A stretch of DNA of 64,000 nucleotides from Prosopocoilus inquinatus (Eukaryota; Arthropoda; Insecta; Coleoptera; Lucanidae), in the NCBI GenBank assembly GCA_036172665.1, contig CM069871.1:57968713-58032712 (forward strand), read 5' to 3'. Positions 44,624 through 55,766 of the stretch are shown one piece after another. Both the position numbers and the translations under genes were made by a program. How positions within the stretch are numbered: the first letter of the stretch is position 1; each line of letters begins with the position of its first letter. The notes beneath the pieces are model-generated. The model saw only the letters and a list, made by a program, of their open reading frames with translations, was not told the DNA's origin and did no database searches.

Positions 44624-47473
44624 TCATTGTTTTTCGAAGTATTCGCCTTTGACGTCAATACACTTGTGCATACGCTCGAACCGATTTCTAAAGCACGTTT
44701 TCCACTCTAAAGATGGTACCTCAGAAACCATTGTTCGGAATGTTTCAACCGCTGCTTCAGCCGACGAAAATCGCTCACCACGCATTTCATTTTTGATATT
44801 TGGGAACAAAAAGAAATCATTAGGTGATAAATCAGGTGAATATGGACAATGAGTCATTAATTCAACATTATTCTTGGACAAAAAATCAACTGTTTGACGA
44901 GCTGAGCGAGAGCTGACGTTGTCGTGATGGAGAATAATTCGTCGATTTCGATTGTTTCTTCTTATTTGATCGATTACTTCCGGCAAACAAATTGTAGTAT
45001 ACCAACCAGATTACACGGTTTTTCGAATTCTTTAAAGCCACCCCAAGTAGCAATATCCGGCTCATTTTGGACGAAATGTCGACGCTTTGTCGACACTGTA
45101 ATTTGGGCACGACACATTTTTAAGGCACACTGTCGACTTTCGGAGCGTTGTAAGTGGGAAATGGGAGCAAAATGTCAGTCAAAATGTGTTCTAATTAGTA
45201 TCTAAAATATGTCCAAACGTGAGTCTAAAGTATACCTAAAAGTTTTCTAAAATGTGTCTCGATAGCGTCTTTCGTTCCCATCATGTGTCTAAAATAAAAC
45301 ATTGATGTGTCCATAATGTATCTGTTTTGTGCCGAACTTGATCAAAATATGTTTCGATTATGTGTCCAAATGTAAACTTGTATGTGTCTGGTGTGTGATC
45401 ACATTGTTTCCAAACTGTTTCCATTGTTCTGATCTAGTTATAGTCACAAAGTCGGCTCACATTGTTCTAAATTTTACCCGAATTATTATTTCCTATCCAG
45501 TAGTGTAGCAAAATAAACCCAAGTAGACACAAATTAAGTTTATTTTCGATACATTTTGGATACATCATGAAGACAAAATTGAAGGAGTTGAATGTTAAGC
45601 ATGTTCATCTTCTTAGGCCGAAACAAACAAGATTTTACCTCTGTATATCTGGATTACTCGAGTAGGTACTATTGCGAACCCATGTTTACTGATAATAGTT
45701 GACATGGTACTTCTAAAAATTAAACGCGCCTTACAAATACTGAGTAATTAGATTTTTTAATTTTTGTCCATAAAAAAATTTTTTTTTAATACTCCGAAAA
45801 ATCAAATACCTATAATATTTTATTATTTAGGGCATTATGTTTATAAAAATGTTGTCCTAAGTAGTGTCGAAAGTTCAAGTTTGAAATAATAATCGAAAAA
45901 CCAGATTTTTTTTACTTTCGTGTCGAAGCGCTTGCATGTTGAAACATGGCGTATTATGCATGGCGTCCAAAAAGGAACATGTTTCCACAATGTGAAAAAA
46001 ATTTGCCTACAAATTGTCTACACTGACACTGTGAAACCGGAAGAAACAATTTAGATTTATGTATCCAAATGTACACGTGATGTAGCCAAAAATTCGCTGC
46101 AATGTGAGTAAACGGTCACACAGATACAATTCGGTAACCTGTAAGAAACCTGCGTTTGGTATGCGTCCAAAATGCGTCTTTATTTAGCAGTGGATACATT
46201 TTAGAAAATTTTTATCTGAAATTGCGCCTGTCGTGGCTGAAATAGACAAGATTCCAACACAACACATTCGTATTTCGTAACCTCACTTTCAGCGTTTTCG
46301 AAATTTGTTTACATGTTTTGTACTGTACCACATTTATCGTACGCGCATTATGTACACAACACTTTGACCAGATTTACAGAACACATTTGTAGAAACAAAA
46401 TGGAAATTATGTGCGTAAAATGTTTCCGTACGGATCTCTATGTGCCCGTACAAACACATCGTAGAAACAATAAAGAAACTCTATGTTTAAAATGTACCCA
46501 TACGGAAATTATTGTGTCTACTCAACTCATTCCAGTAACAGAATAGAAACATCGTGACAAGAAACAAATCAGACAAACTGAGTCTATTTAGTGTCGACTC
46601 ATCTGTGCCCAGATATATTTAAAGAATCCAAATTAGAGACATTTTAAACATATGTGTTTCAAATGTAACCATTTAGACACTTACATTTTTTTGACATAAT
46701 AAGTTGGAAATGTGTAGACACAAACATAAATATTTTGGACACAATTTGCACTGAGGCAGAAGTGCTATAAAAAGTGTCGACACGATTCACACACAAGAAA
46801 ATTGTGCCCGAGTTTTACCATAAATTGCTGCTTGGGACGGTTGCTACATGTCCAGTTAAACCAAAGAAACAAGCAATCATTTGCTTAGCAGCACTGCGTG
46901 AACGGACAACTTTTGTTGGTCTTAGATCATTTTGAAATACCCAAACGGTAGATTGTTGTTTACTTTCTGCTCGTACGAATAGACTCACGTTTCGTCACCA
47001 ATAACGATGTTATAAACTAAATTTGAACTACCTTCATTGAATTTCTTGGGCATTTCTTCGCACCATTTGACACGACCCTGCTTTTGCGCTTCTGTTAAAT
47101 TGTGTGGGATCCAACGACTGCAAAGCTTTCGTACGTTCAAATGATCATGCAAAATCTGGTGTATTGCTTTCATGTCAATGCGTAAGGATGCTTGAATCTC
47201 ACTGTATGTCACATGTCGATCTCGCTCAGATATTTCACGCACAGCATCTACATTAGTGGCAACAACAGATGTTGATGGACGACCTTCCCGAAATTCGTCA
47301 CTGAGAGAGGTACGTCCACACTGGAATTCGGCTAACCAATTGTAAACACTGCTCTTTGATGGTGCTTCATCTCCAAAAGCCAAATGAAGCCGATCGAGGC
47401 ATTGTTTCGGCGTTAGACCACATTTGAAATCGTAAAAAATCACGGCACGAAAATTTTCACGCGAGATTTCCAT
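44624..47473 (-). pseudogene. mariner transposase, interrupted by insertion
   Basis: The ATG at 47471-47473 starts MEISRENFRAVIFYDFKCG, the true start that copy 1 has lost. The first 162 codons run open through the helix-turn-helix, the SRWIPHNL block and GDET (first catalytic Asp), then stop just after it. The frame resumes before the nested element at CFFGLTGHVATV, which is cut by it; beyond the guest it continues in the vicinity of 45010 and the last 120 codons (44624-44986) hold D2 in LHHDNVSSRS and D3 in SPDLSPNDFF. The nested insertion alone would inactivate it. Most other positions match copy 1 closely. Confidence 0.93.
45042..46836. mobile_element. Unclassified non-autonomous DNA element, 1,795 bp, nested in mariner
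   Basis: The ends are CCCAAGTAGCAATATCCGG and, on the other strand, CCCAAGCAGCAATTTATGG (first 13 bp identical but one). The flanks are AC on both sides (45040-45041, 46837-46838), and the intact mariner copy 1 has a single AC at this point, so the duplication is exactly 2 bp and is not TA. The left half is studded with TGTGTC/TGTCTAAAA-type words (for example near 45256, 45293, 45330, 45360, 45383), and the right half with the complementary GACACA/AGAAACA-type words (for example near 46676, 46716, 46736, 46775), so the subterminal arrays are inverted. No transposase is encoded. I cannot assign a superfamily. Confidence 0.8.
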
Positions 47474-47648
47474 GTTTATACAAAATTATTTTTTCTCAAA
47501 TGCTGTACAAACAAAACTAGTTCACTTGGATAGGAACTGTCAATAGAATTATAGGCGAAAAACGTTATTTTTTTGAAATATGACATTTGATAAACGCTAA
47601 CAATTCTAGACCTACTAGATTCCAGAAAATTTTCCAGCAGCCCACGTA

Positions 47649-49244
47649 TAAGCGGTCTACCTCTGTCTGCCTAAGGGTTATGGCCGGCGCTCAAGAAATA
47701 TTCTAAAAACCCAAATACACTGCCTACTTCTACTGGTTGAAATCCTTTGTAAAGTCAGTAATAAACCTATACAATAATTATTGTCGTGATCGTCTAAATT
47801 ATCCCTGGACACAACGTTGTTGCAGTAACTGGATTCCGATTTTGGTGTGACGGCTTATAAAATCGAGAGAATTAAGAAACGAACTAATTATGTATGAATA
47901 AAAACGTTAAATTTAATTAAGATTATTTATTAGAAAGAAGGGGGAAAAAACTCCGTTTACCGGCCGCTGAGGAATCTGATAAAATGACCTTGTAATTTAT
48001 GCACCAACACCGAGAGAAAATAAATAACGGTTACAAGAAATATACAGCAAAATCTCGCTAACGGATTTCACGTTCGAATATCGTTGCGATCTAACTGCTT
48101 CAAACATAATCGTTGATGCTGTTGTGCCCACGTAACCAAATAGTTGTTGTGGGAACTTTGTTCCTCGTTTAAATTACTAATTAATTGATGTTGAATTGAG
48201 ATTGGACTTAGTACAAGAGTGTCGTCACTTCAGATCGTACTCTAAGACATGTTCTGTTATAATCAGCCAACGCACATTGAGTCTACACTGTACTTGATTT
48301 GGTGAAGTAATGAATTAATTTAAGGAGATGTATGTGATACAAAATGCCGCCCTAAGCGACCAATTTGCAAGACTATGTGTAGCAATCACCATTAGTTTTT
48401 CAGGAACTCTTCGTTTTGAGCAGGTGATGGGAAACTCTAGCTAACTAATTATGTCACTTGGCAACGATCTCTCTACTACGGCCAAGTGCCTTAGGTCACT
48501 TGGTAAGGATCTTTCTCTACTACGTCCAAGTACTCTATGAGTGTGGTACCAGTGGTAGACCTTTTTATTCACTCTATATCGTTTTCGTCGTCTAATTCTA
48601 AATAACTAATTTGTTTACGCAAAGAGCCTATTGACTGTTTTATTGGCACTCCGCGCGTGCGTTTTTGTCTTTCAGTCGCTCGACAAATGCTGCAAATTAA
48701 CTAAAATATTGTAAGAATCCAGATTCTTAGGATAATTATTTTCAGAATTTGGTATGCGGATATATTATTAAGCTAGAATTCGTATTATGACTCATGAATA
48801 CAAAATACGTGCAGCGTTATGCAACGAAAGCATTCGTCAAGCTTGCGATGTATGTACCGAGAAATTAGACCAAGGCCATTAATATCGCTGGGACATCGGC
48901 GATAAAAGAAATAATTATGGAAGGATTGATGAATCATGCAGAAGAGCCTTGATCGAATCTTGATGCTAGCAAAAATAGAATTACTCATCAAGGTTTTTCT
49001 CATTACCAAAACTGACGTAGACCTAAAGGAGGTCATCTGATCCCAATAAATAGGTAGCTTTTCAAATCAGAAGGGAGTTCGACAAGGCAGTTTCCAGAGA
49101 GGGTTTGTCACGACAGTTGCCCGAGGCACGAACTCCTCTCATCTAGAAAAGTGCTTCTTCGATTTCGAATATAATTTAGTTTGTGTGTCACGAGTCATAA
49201 AGTTTTCAAACTTCTAAATTTTTTTTTGATCAGTCAATTTTCCA
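47649..49244. other. No gene seen; one short tandem repeat
   Basis: The only structure found is the 42-bp tandem duplication at 48454-48537. Open frames here have no recognised domain. Confidence 0.45.
48454..48537. repeat. Two-unit tandem repeat (42 bp)
   Basis: Units starting TCACTTGGCAACGATCT and TCACTTGGTAAGGATCT each continue to CTCTACTACG(G/T)CCAAGT. About 85% identical. Confidence 0.75.
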
Positions 49245-49800
49245 AATTTATTTCAATTTAAAAGTGTACCTAAGAAGCATCCACGATAGGCGAGGGTGAG
49301 TTTAAATAATAAAGATCTAACAAAAGTTCTTAGATATAAACTGATTTTTGTTTATCTTTCCTTCTCTCTTTCACACTGCAGTTTTAATTTTATGTCAATT
49401 GTGAAGTATTACTTATTAATTTAATTAAATTCACATATTATTTCGTTTGTAATTTTTCGTTATTGTACTAACATTTCTTTTTTTTTTAATATATTTTGTA
49501 ATTTAAAGTTTAGTGTTTTATTTAAACGATAATAAGAAAGGACTTTTAAGAAGACATAAAGAGAGATAAGGAGTGAATAGTTTTCGACAATTCCAAAAAC
49601 AAATATTAGTAGACACCATTCGAGCTATTCGGGGAAAACGATTTGGAAATCGATTTCTGGCTTTACGTGCTAAAACCAGGTCGCTACTAACAAAGAAATC
49701 GAAATTCAATATCGTACGATTGCTAAAAGAATTGGGGACAAAAGGGGATGAAAACCGAGTTTCCAACCTCCGTCCGGACGTGCGTTCTACAATATGGTTA
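49245..49800 (+). repeat. Repeat family R, copy 2 (uninterrupted)
   Basis: Continuous paralogue of the three pieces at 41100-43431. It provides the pre-insertion state for the solo LTR (near 49330, TTAGATATAAACTGA) and for the fold-back insert (near 49505). The second half is open on both strands (49518-49808 minus and 49573-49821 plus), matched by a 91-codon minus frame in copy 1 (43156-43431). The minus products share FRIARMxS and a SLLL-type segment, so an old coding sequence is possible but unrecognised. Confidence 0.65.
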
Positions 49801-52205
49801 TTCGTCAATTCTAGAATCTAGTAATTTATTCAACAAATAACCAGCAAATTTAACTAAAGTGAATGCAGTAGTCTCACCAAAAAAAAAATACAAAAATTTT
49901 TCGCCAGTTAACTATAACACAAACGAAAGAAAAATATCAAAATAACCAAAGTTTGCATTTTGATGTCCTCGATTTATTTATTCATTTCGCACTTTTGTCT
50001 CTCTCTTTTCATACATTAAAAACGAGACAAAAGTACAAAAGGAGTAAATAGAGAGCACGAAACTGAATAGCCCATGTATAGGCTAGAAACAATGCAACGA
50101 ACCAGCGTGAACTGCGCCAACATCTGGAGGTTTGGCTTGACACAACATTAACAAAATGAAAGCTTCAAAATAAAAAATGTTTAGTTTCTTTCGAAAAACT
50201 TTTAGTTTTTAATAAGCTTTTGCAATTTTTCCCACTTTCTTTTTTGTCTGAAATTATCCCTACATTTAATGACTTTTTCCCTAAGTTGGCAACACAGCTA
50301 CTGACGCTGCTGATTTTGCACTAAACCGGAATTCAAGGCACTAATGGAAGTCACATTACTCAACCTGACCAATCACGATTAAACTAACGGCAACGTGCAG
50401 ACGTCTACTTTGTCAGCAGCCATTTTGCGTCTTAACGAAATTTTGCACCGTAACAGCTCTGAGATATATTTTTTAAATAAAATACTTTCTTTTCAACGAA
50501 CGTAACATGAAATTTGTTTCTTTTCAAGAAAGAAAATAATAACGCCATGAAATACGTTGTAGGTTCTTTAATTTTTAATTTTTTTCCGCAACTTTCCATA
50601 TTTTCCAGAAAAAAATACACATTTAGATGTCTCTCTTTCTTGTCGATTAAAATTAAAGTACACTCTCAGTTTTATGTTACTTTTTTTCTCTGTGGAACTT
50701 AAAAGCAGCCGAACACTCTGTAATTACATGATTTTACAGCGCGCGACAAATTTCAAAGTAGGAAAAAGAGAACATATTCGAGGACTTTGGATCGCGGTCG
50801 CAATCATTAATTTCAACCTGAAAATAAAATACTGCAAATTGACGTAGGGAAATTTAATTAAAAGCATGTGCAAACAATTATTTACGTTCCAATAACTATG
50901 TTAATTAATGTTTAGTGTTTATAAATTAACCGGCGGGTATCGGATTTTAAGCTGGGAAAATTTTGAATTATAACCATGGTTAAAACATGTGAGTTCTATA
51001 CTATACGCACAAAATTATTTCACATCACAGTTACTAACAATTTAAATAGATTTTTTATTTATTAGCTTTATTAATGGGGATGTTTAAATTGTTTCGAAAT
51101 TGAAAGAAAATATTAAATATTCCTCAACCGATTATTTTCACATTCCGAATGAATCGAAACGTTCACGTCCCGGAGTCCTGTTTTTATTTATTCCTTTTAC
51201 ATTAACAGCATTATGTAACAGCTTCGTGATGATTCTTGAAATCACGTAACTTCGCAATGAAACACTAATACCGGGCCATGGGACATGACAACGACGCTTG
51301 CGTGCTTCAGAAACGTCACAAATTAATAAAGCCAAACCTGGCCTTATTCCTAATGTAGAAAGGAAGAATTTATACGAATCGAAATCATCGTGATATCGAC
51401 AAAAACCAACCTGATATAACGTCACGTAAAGAGGAACCATAGCATGAAATGTCAAATGTGAACGCAATTTAATCTTTCCGTCGGAATAACAAGTATGATC
51501 GTCTCTTTTCAATTTTAATAGCGTTTGTTTAAAGTTTAAAAACTATTTTCTTGTTTAGAATAAATCAGGCAATTAAAAATGTTGAAACAGCGAAAATCGT
51601 GGGATGATTGATTTATTGCCGGGGTATTCTGGATGTATTACGCCCGCCAAAAAAAAAATTGGAACATCTATTGAAAATGCAAGGCAATCAGGTATAAGCT
51701 GACATAAAGAGGACCAATGGCATGAAATGTCAAATGTGAACGCAATTTAATCTTTCCGTCGAAATAACAACAAACGTCCAAAAAGCTGTAACATGCAGAA
51801 TCATAACACGAAAACTGAGACGTCGCGTTGCCGGATTTTATGGCCGGTGTTGCCGTTTAGAATAAACTTTCAATATGGTTGTAACGCGCGAATTTTGCCT
51901 TTACGTGTTCCTAGCAGCTACCTTTGTACACCGATTCAGGTGAATCATCGCGTTTAACCTTTTCATTTTTTTTGGGTACCGCCGCTTACGAAGTAAGGGG
52001 CGGGTTTTTGGTTTGTCTTTCGTCCTCGGTATTGTATTCTCCTAGGTGTTTTGCCCCCAGAGTCTCGTGTTTATGTACCTGTTGGGTATCTTCGAGCCCG
52101 GAAATTCATTCTGCAGCCGCTGTAATGACGTCAGCTGAATAATCACGTCGTCAAGCGTCATCCAACGTTGCCGATATAACCCTTTTACATTTTTTTTATT
52201 GCTCT
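49801..52205. other. No certain gene
   Basis: Holds a ~70-bp direct repeat (51425-51492 and 51700-51765, sharing CATGAAATGTCAAATGTGAA followed by CGCAATTTAATCTTTCCGTC) and an unrecognised minus frame at 51138-51512. The rest is featureless. Confidence 0.45.
51138..51512 (-). other. Unrecognised 124-codon open frame
   Basis: Starts MKRDDHTCYSDGKIKLRSHL at 51512 and stops at 51138. The composition is not low-complexity. Its first ~30 codons lie in a local direct repeat (51425-51492), which argues against a conserved gene. No domain or signal peptide could be recognised. Confidence 0.2.
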
Positions 52206-52365
52206 ATGCTACCGTTTTCATACTTATACATCAGGTTTGATTAGTAAGTCAAAAATTCACGTCAATAAGTTAATACTGTTGTTAACCGAAGCCGGTTCAC
52301 CGGAGGTGCGCGTATTTTTAACATTCAGACTATTTAATCTGTTTACGATTGCACAACGTCTAGCT
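52206..52365 (+). repeat. Repeat R2, copy 1, left part
   Basis: ATGCTACCGTTTTCATAC through CACGTCAATAAGTTAATACT and CGGTTCACCGGAGGTG to CAACGTCTAGCT. It is interrupted at 52365 by the hAT and resumes at 54899. Copy 2 (55703-55722 and 57903-58165) is ~90% identical. Confidence 0.85.
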
Positions 52366-54898
52366 CATAGGTTCTCAAACTAATTTCGTCTACCGCCCAC
52401 TTTGAGAATCAATTATTTTCTAGCGCCCCCTAAAATTTTTAACTTTACTACATCTTAAAAATCACAATCGCAATCATTATTTTAATAACTAGTTAAATTA
52501 TAGCCTGCCGAGTCTTCTCTTGTTTCTGAGGTCAAACTTACATTTTAAATGAGACTGTTCTAATGAGAGCAATAAATTTATAAATAATATTTAGCAAAAC
52601 TTTTATTCAAATTAAAACAAATATTTCAATTAAATTTTAAAACTAATCTAATGTGAAGGATGAATCTGATGATTTTTAACAAGTTTGTTAATATCAGCCT
52701 CGAATTTAGTCAAAAACAGCCGTAAGTCACCGCGTTCAGTAACATGCAAACGATTTCTCTTTTTAGTTAGCAACGTTGTCACAGCACTAAATCCACGTTC
52801 ACACAAATACGACGATGGGAATGCTATCAAAAATCGTTGAACAATCGACCACAATCCAGGTAACAATTGTGGGATTGGCTTTTGTAACCAAAATTCTTGG
52901 TAGCCATTTTTGAATTTGATTTTTATTTCCTCGTTTGTTGTCAGTTCTATAAGTTCTTCTTCCAGCTGGGATGATCCTGCTGTATTGACATTTGAAAAAA
53001 GATCCAACACCCAATCTGGTATTTCCAATTTTAAAATGTCCTGGAATCGTTCTTTGAAATCACTGTGGAGGTTCTCCAAATGTTGGCAGTAAACAAGCAA
53101 GTCGTTGTTGTTGAAAGATGTTGCTGATAAATTAGGGAAATTGTGAAACTCACGTCTGCCGATATTTTTCTTGTGTAAGAGCAATTTGGCTACGAAAGCA
53201 GCAACGACATTTTTTGTTTTAATCAAGTTCAAGTCGTCACCTTGAAGTTGGAGATTGATATCATTAAACAATTTATACAGATCTGTCAAGTACGCAATAT
53301 CATTCTTTGACGTGATGAGGCTGTCGTGCAACTCTGTGTGTTTGTTTTCCAAGAACTCTATCACAGAGTCAAACAGATTGTAAAATCGAGTCAAACAAGT
53401 ACCTCTTGATAGCCAACGCACTTCTGTGTGAAGCAGCAATCGGTTGAAATCTTCGCAACACAAAGCTGATTAAATAATCTGTCATTTAAAGAGCTGTTTC
53501 GGATTGTATTGACTGCTTTGATGACATGTTGCAGTGATTGAAACAGTCGTTCATTCAAATTTCTCGCAACCAAATGTTGTCGATGAATAACCCATTGTAC
53601 AGCGAGCACATCTGGAACTTTATTTTTTAAGTACGCTATGAAACCTTTGTGACGCCCTGTCATAGCCGGAGCGCCATCCGTAGCAGCTGATATAATATTC
53701 TTCAAGGGAATTTCTTTCTCATCACAAAACTTTTCCAGTGTATTAAATATGGTTTCTCCTTTTGTATCTGTCTCTAAATTTCTAGCAAATAATAGTTCTT
53801 GACATGTTTTCTCATCTTTAATAAACCTCACGTATGACATCAACAATGCTTCATTACTTGGTAAAGTGGACTCATCCAACTGAATTGAGAATTGACTAGT
53901 CTTCAGATGATTACACAATGACTCTTCAATATTTTCAGCCATCTCATCAATTCGTCTTTGCACAGAACTGTTGCTTAAAGGAATTTTTCGGACAATATCT
54001 ACCGCTGGTTTATGAAGCACAGTTGTTATTACTTCTTTTATTGCTGGTAAAATTAGCTCTTCTCCAATAGTGTGTGATTTGCCTGTTTGAGCAATTAACA
54101 AAGAGATATTGTACGAAGCTCGAAGTCCGTCATCGTCTTGCTTAGAAGCCGCTGAAAAAAGTTTTGATACAGTTGGCTGAGCTATATACTTCTTTTCCAT
54201 GTCTTGAAAATAGGCCACATTCTTGTCTTTCTTATCTGAATGCATTTTATTCAAATGATCTTGTAGCCTAGAAGGCTTTATCGCTTCATTCGAAAATGTT
54301 TTTTGACAAACAAGGCACATAGGCGAAGATGGATTTGTGGGATTTTCAATAAATCCGTATTTTATATATTCCGTATTGTATTGCCGTCTCTTCGATTTTG
54401 CTTCAGACATGGTTTTGTCGTCACAAAAACGTAAGTAAAAAATCGAGTTTAAAAAACTTGCTAACGATTACGCGTTGAGAGCGAAAACGCTAATGAAAAT
54501 AAAAGAAACATACGCGCTTTTATATAGATGCAATAATGCAAGTTAGAACAAGTATCGATGATTCTGCCGCTTCATACAGGATTGCACAAATCGCGTTGTT
54601 TAACAAAAACTTGTCAAAACTTGATTGCTCACGAGCTACCTACGAAAGCCATGATAAATTATTTATTTAATACAATCAAAGTGAGCAGGAACGTAATAAT
54701 CGATGTAGTGTAGTAGACTAGTAGGTAGGTTTTGATTTTAGTTAATATACTTTAATTAAAATATTAAAAAAACACAAATCAGCCATCGCCCCCCTAAACC
54801 GCTTCAACACCCCCCAATTTTCTCTGTGCCCTTTACCGCCCCCCTGTAGGGCTCTAGTGCCCACAAGGGGGCGTTATCGCACACTTTGAGAAAGACTG
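52366..54898 (-). mobile_element. hAT transposon with BED-finger transposase, 2,533 bp
   Basis: The target duplication GTCTAGCT is present at 52358-52365 and again at 54899-54906. The paralogous R2 copy has this 8-mer once, at 58035-58042, so the pre-insertion site is visible. The ends are CATAGGTTCTCAAACT and, on the other strand, CAGTCTTTCTCAAAGTGTG, the CAGnnnTTCTCAAA form found in the Buster/ZBED-type hAT group. The subterminal regions are rich in GCCCCC. One transposase gene occupies the minus strand. Confidence 0.95.
52648..54410 (-). pseudogene. hAT (ZBED5/SCAND3-like) transposase with one frameshift
   Basis: The ATG at 54410 starts MSEAKSKRRQYNTEYIKYG. A BED-type zinc finger lies at residues ~34-62 (CLVCQKTF...HLNKMH). 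The RNase H-like core follows, with FSIQLDESTL (first catalytic Asp) and ATDGAPAMTG (second Asp). Around 53460 a 2-nt insertion (TTTGTGTTGCGAAG, expected TTTGTTGCGAAG) shifts the frame; reading resumes at CEDFNRLLLHTEVRWLSRGT, the conserved W block. The C-terminal dimerisation domain SSYLCERGFSAVTTLLTKKR ends near 52720 with a stop at 52648. In all about 590 codons, the usual length for this group. It is related to vertebrate ZBED5/FAM200-type genes, which were domesticated from such elements. A single lesion means recent activity. Confidence 0.93.
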
Positions 54899-55035
54899 GT
54901 CTAGCTGATCAGTGGAATTGTTTTGCAGCATTTTTTTTAATATCCAATTGCGCGAGCGAGTTACGACTTAAAATCGGCGGAGGTAAAGTTTGTTTCTCTT
55001 TTTTTGTGTTCACTAGTATCACGAATCAAATTTGT
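54899..55035 (+). repeat. Repeat R2, copy 1, right part
   Basis: Resumes with the duplicated GTCTAGCT and continues GATCAGT...AATTGTTTTG, then ATATCCAATTGCGCGAGCGA, ACGACTTAAAATCGGCG and TGTTCACTAGTATCACG. It matches 58035-58165. Confidence 0.85.
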
Positions 55036-55049
55036 TTATACACGAGAAG

Positions 55050-55540
55050 AAAATTCGATTCAGTTTGGTGAACCAACATATCGCTTAAAAACTAAACACT
55101 GCAATCGATAGATCAGTTCCTCTCTCTCTATCTCTCTCTCCCTTTTTGTCATTTTATTTTTGTAAAGTTTTGTTTCCTTGTATAACGTTTTTTTTGCATT
55201 TACCAAAGATTTATTTTGTAAACTATCTTCACGTTACTTGTTATTTTTTTCATTTTTCTGTATTGATTCTATAGCATTTCTTTTAATAGATTTTTTTAAA
55301 TTACCATTTTCTTTTATTTATACTAATTTTAAGTGCACTCTTTACCTTCATCAAGAATTTTGGAGAGGACATCCTCGTAAAGAAAGAGAGACGAAAGGAA
55401 CAAATTTAACAATCTTCAGGCGACTATTTAAAACGGCACTGTTTCGATTTTTCGAGGAAAACATCGTTGAAAGTATATTTTTGGCTTTTAACTCAAACTA
55501 ACTACCGTACAAGAAAATTGCTTCCCCCCTTTAAGATTTT
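55050..55540 (+). repeat. Repeat unit C (relative of units A and B)
   Basis: Starts at CGATTCAGTTTGGTGAAC and follows units A and B through CACTGCAATCGATAGATCAG, CTTTACCTTCATCAAGAAT, GAGGACATCCTCGTAA and AAAACGGCACTGTTTCGA. It lacks the first ~600 bp of unit A. The frame open in A and B is broken here by stops and shifts, though AKTALF-like and ILVKKER-like segments can still be read. It sits directly downstream of R2 copy 1. Confidence 0.75.
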
Positions 55541-55702
55541 GCAGATACTTCAAATATTCAACTGTAAATTAACATAAAAATTAAATTAAATGAACCAGTT
55601 TAACCACCCGATTTAACTTACGTGCCGTAAAAAAGAAAAAAAAAACAGTTAACACTGTGATAACAACAAATTAGATATTAAATATAATGTTTCTTTTGTT
55701 GT

Positions 55703-55722
55703 GCGGTGCTACTGTTTTCATA
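55703..55722 (+). repeat. Repeat R2, copy 2, left stub
   Basis: TGCTACTGTTTTCATA matches the start of R2 copy 1 (TGCTACCGTTTTCATA). It is cut off by the LINE and resumes at ~57903. Confidence 0.6.
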
Positions 55723-55766
55723 ATAATAATAATAATTTGAATAATAATAATAATAATAATAATAAT
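55722..55766 (+). repeat. AAT microsatellite, LINE 3' tail
   Basis: Two blocks of AAT units separated by TTTG. It marks the 3' end of the minus-strand LINE. Confidence 0.9.

Larger units (their letters stand above)
44558..47646 (-). mobile_element. mariner (DD34D) copy 2, split by a nested element
   Basis: TA flanks both ends (44556-44557, 47647-47648). The ends CGTGGGCTGCTGGAAAAGTT and, on the other strand, CGTGGGCTGCTGGAAAATTT are the same as in copy 1. Total length is 3,089 bp. Removing the guest (1,795 bp) and one copy of its 2-bp duplication leaves 1,292 bp, exactly the length of copy 1. That arithmetic confirms both element boundaries. Confidence 0.95.

Noticed and set aside
46313..46546. 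77-codon cysteine- and histidine-rich frame
   Set aside because: It lies in the subterminal word array of the nested element (repeated GAAACA/ACACAT words), so the Cys/His pattern is a by-product.
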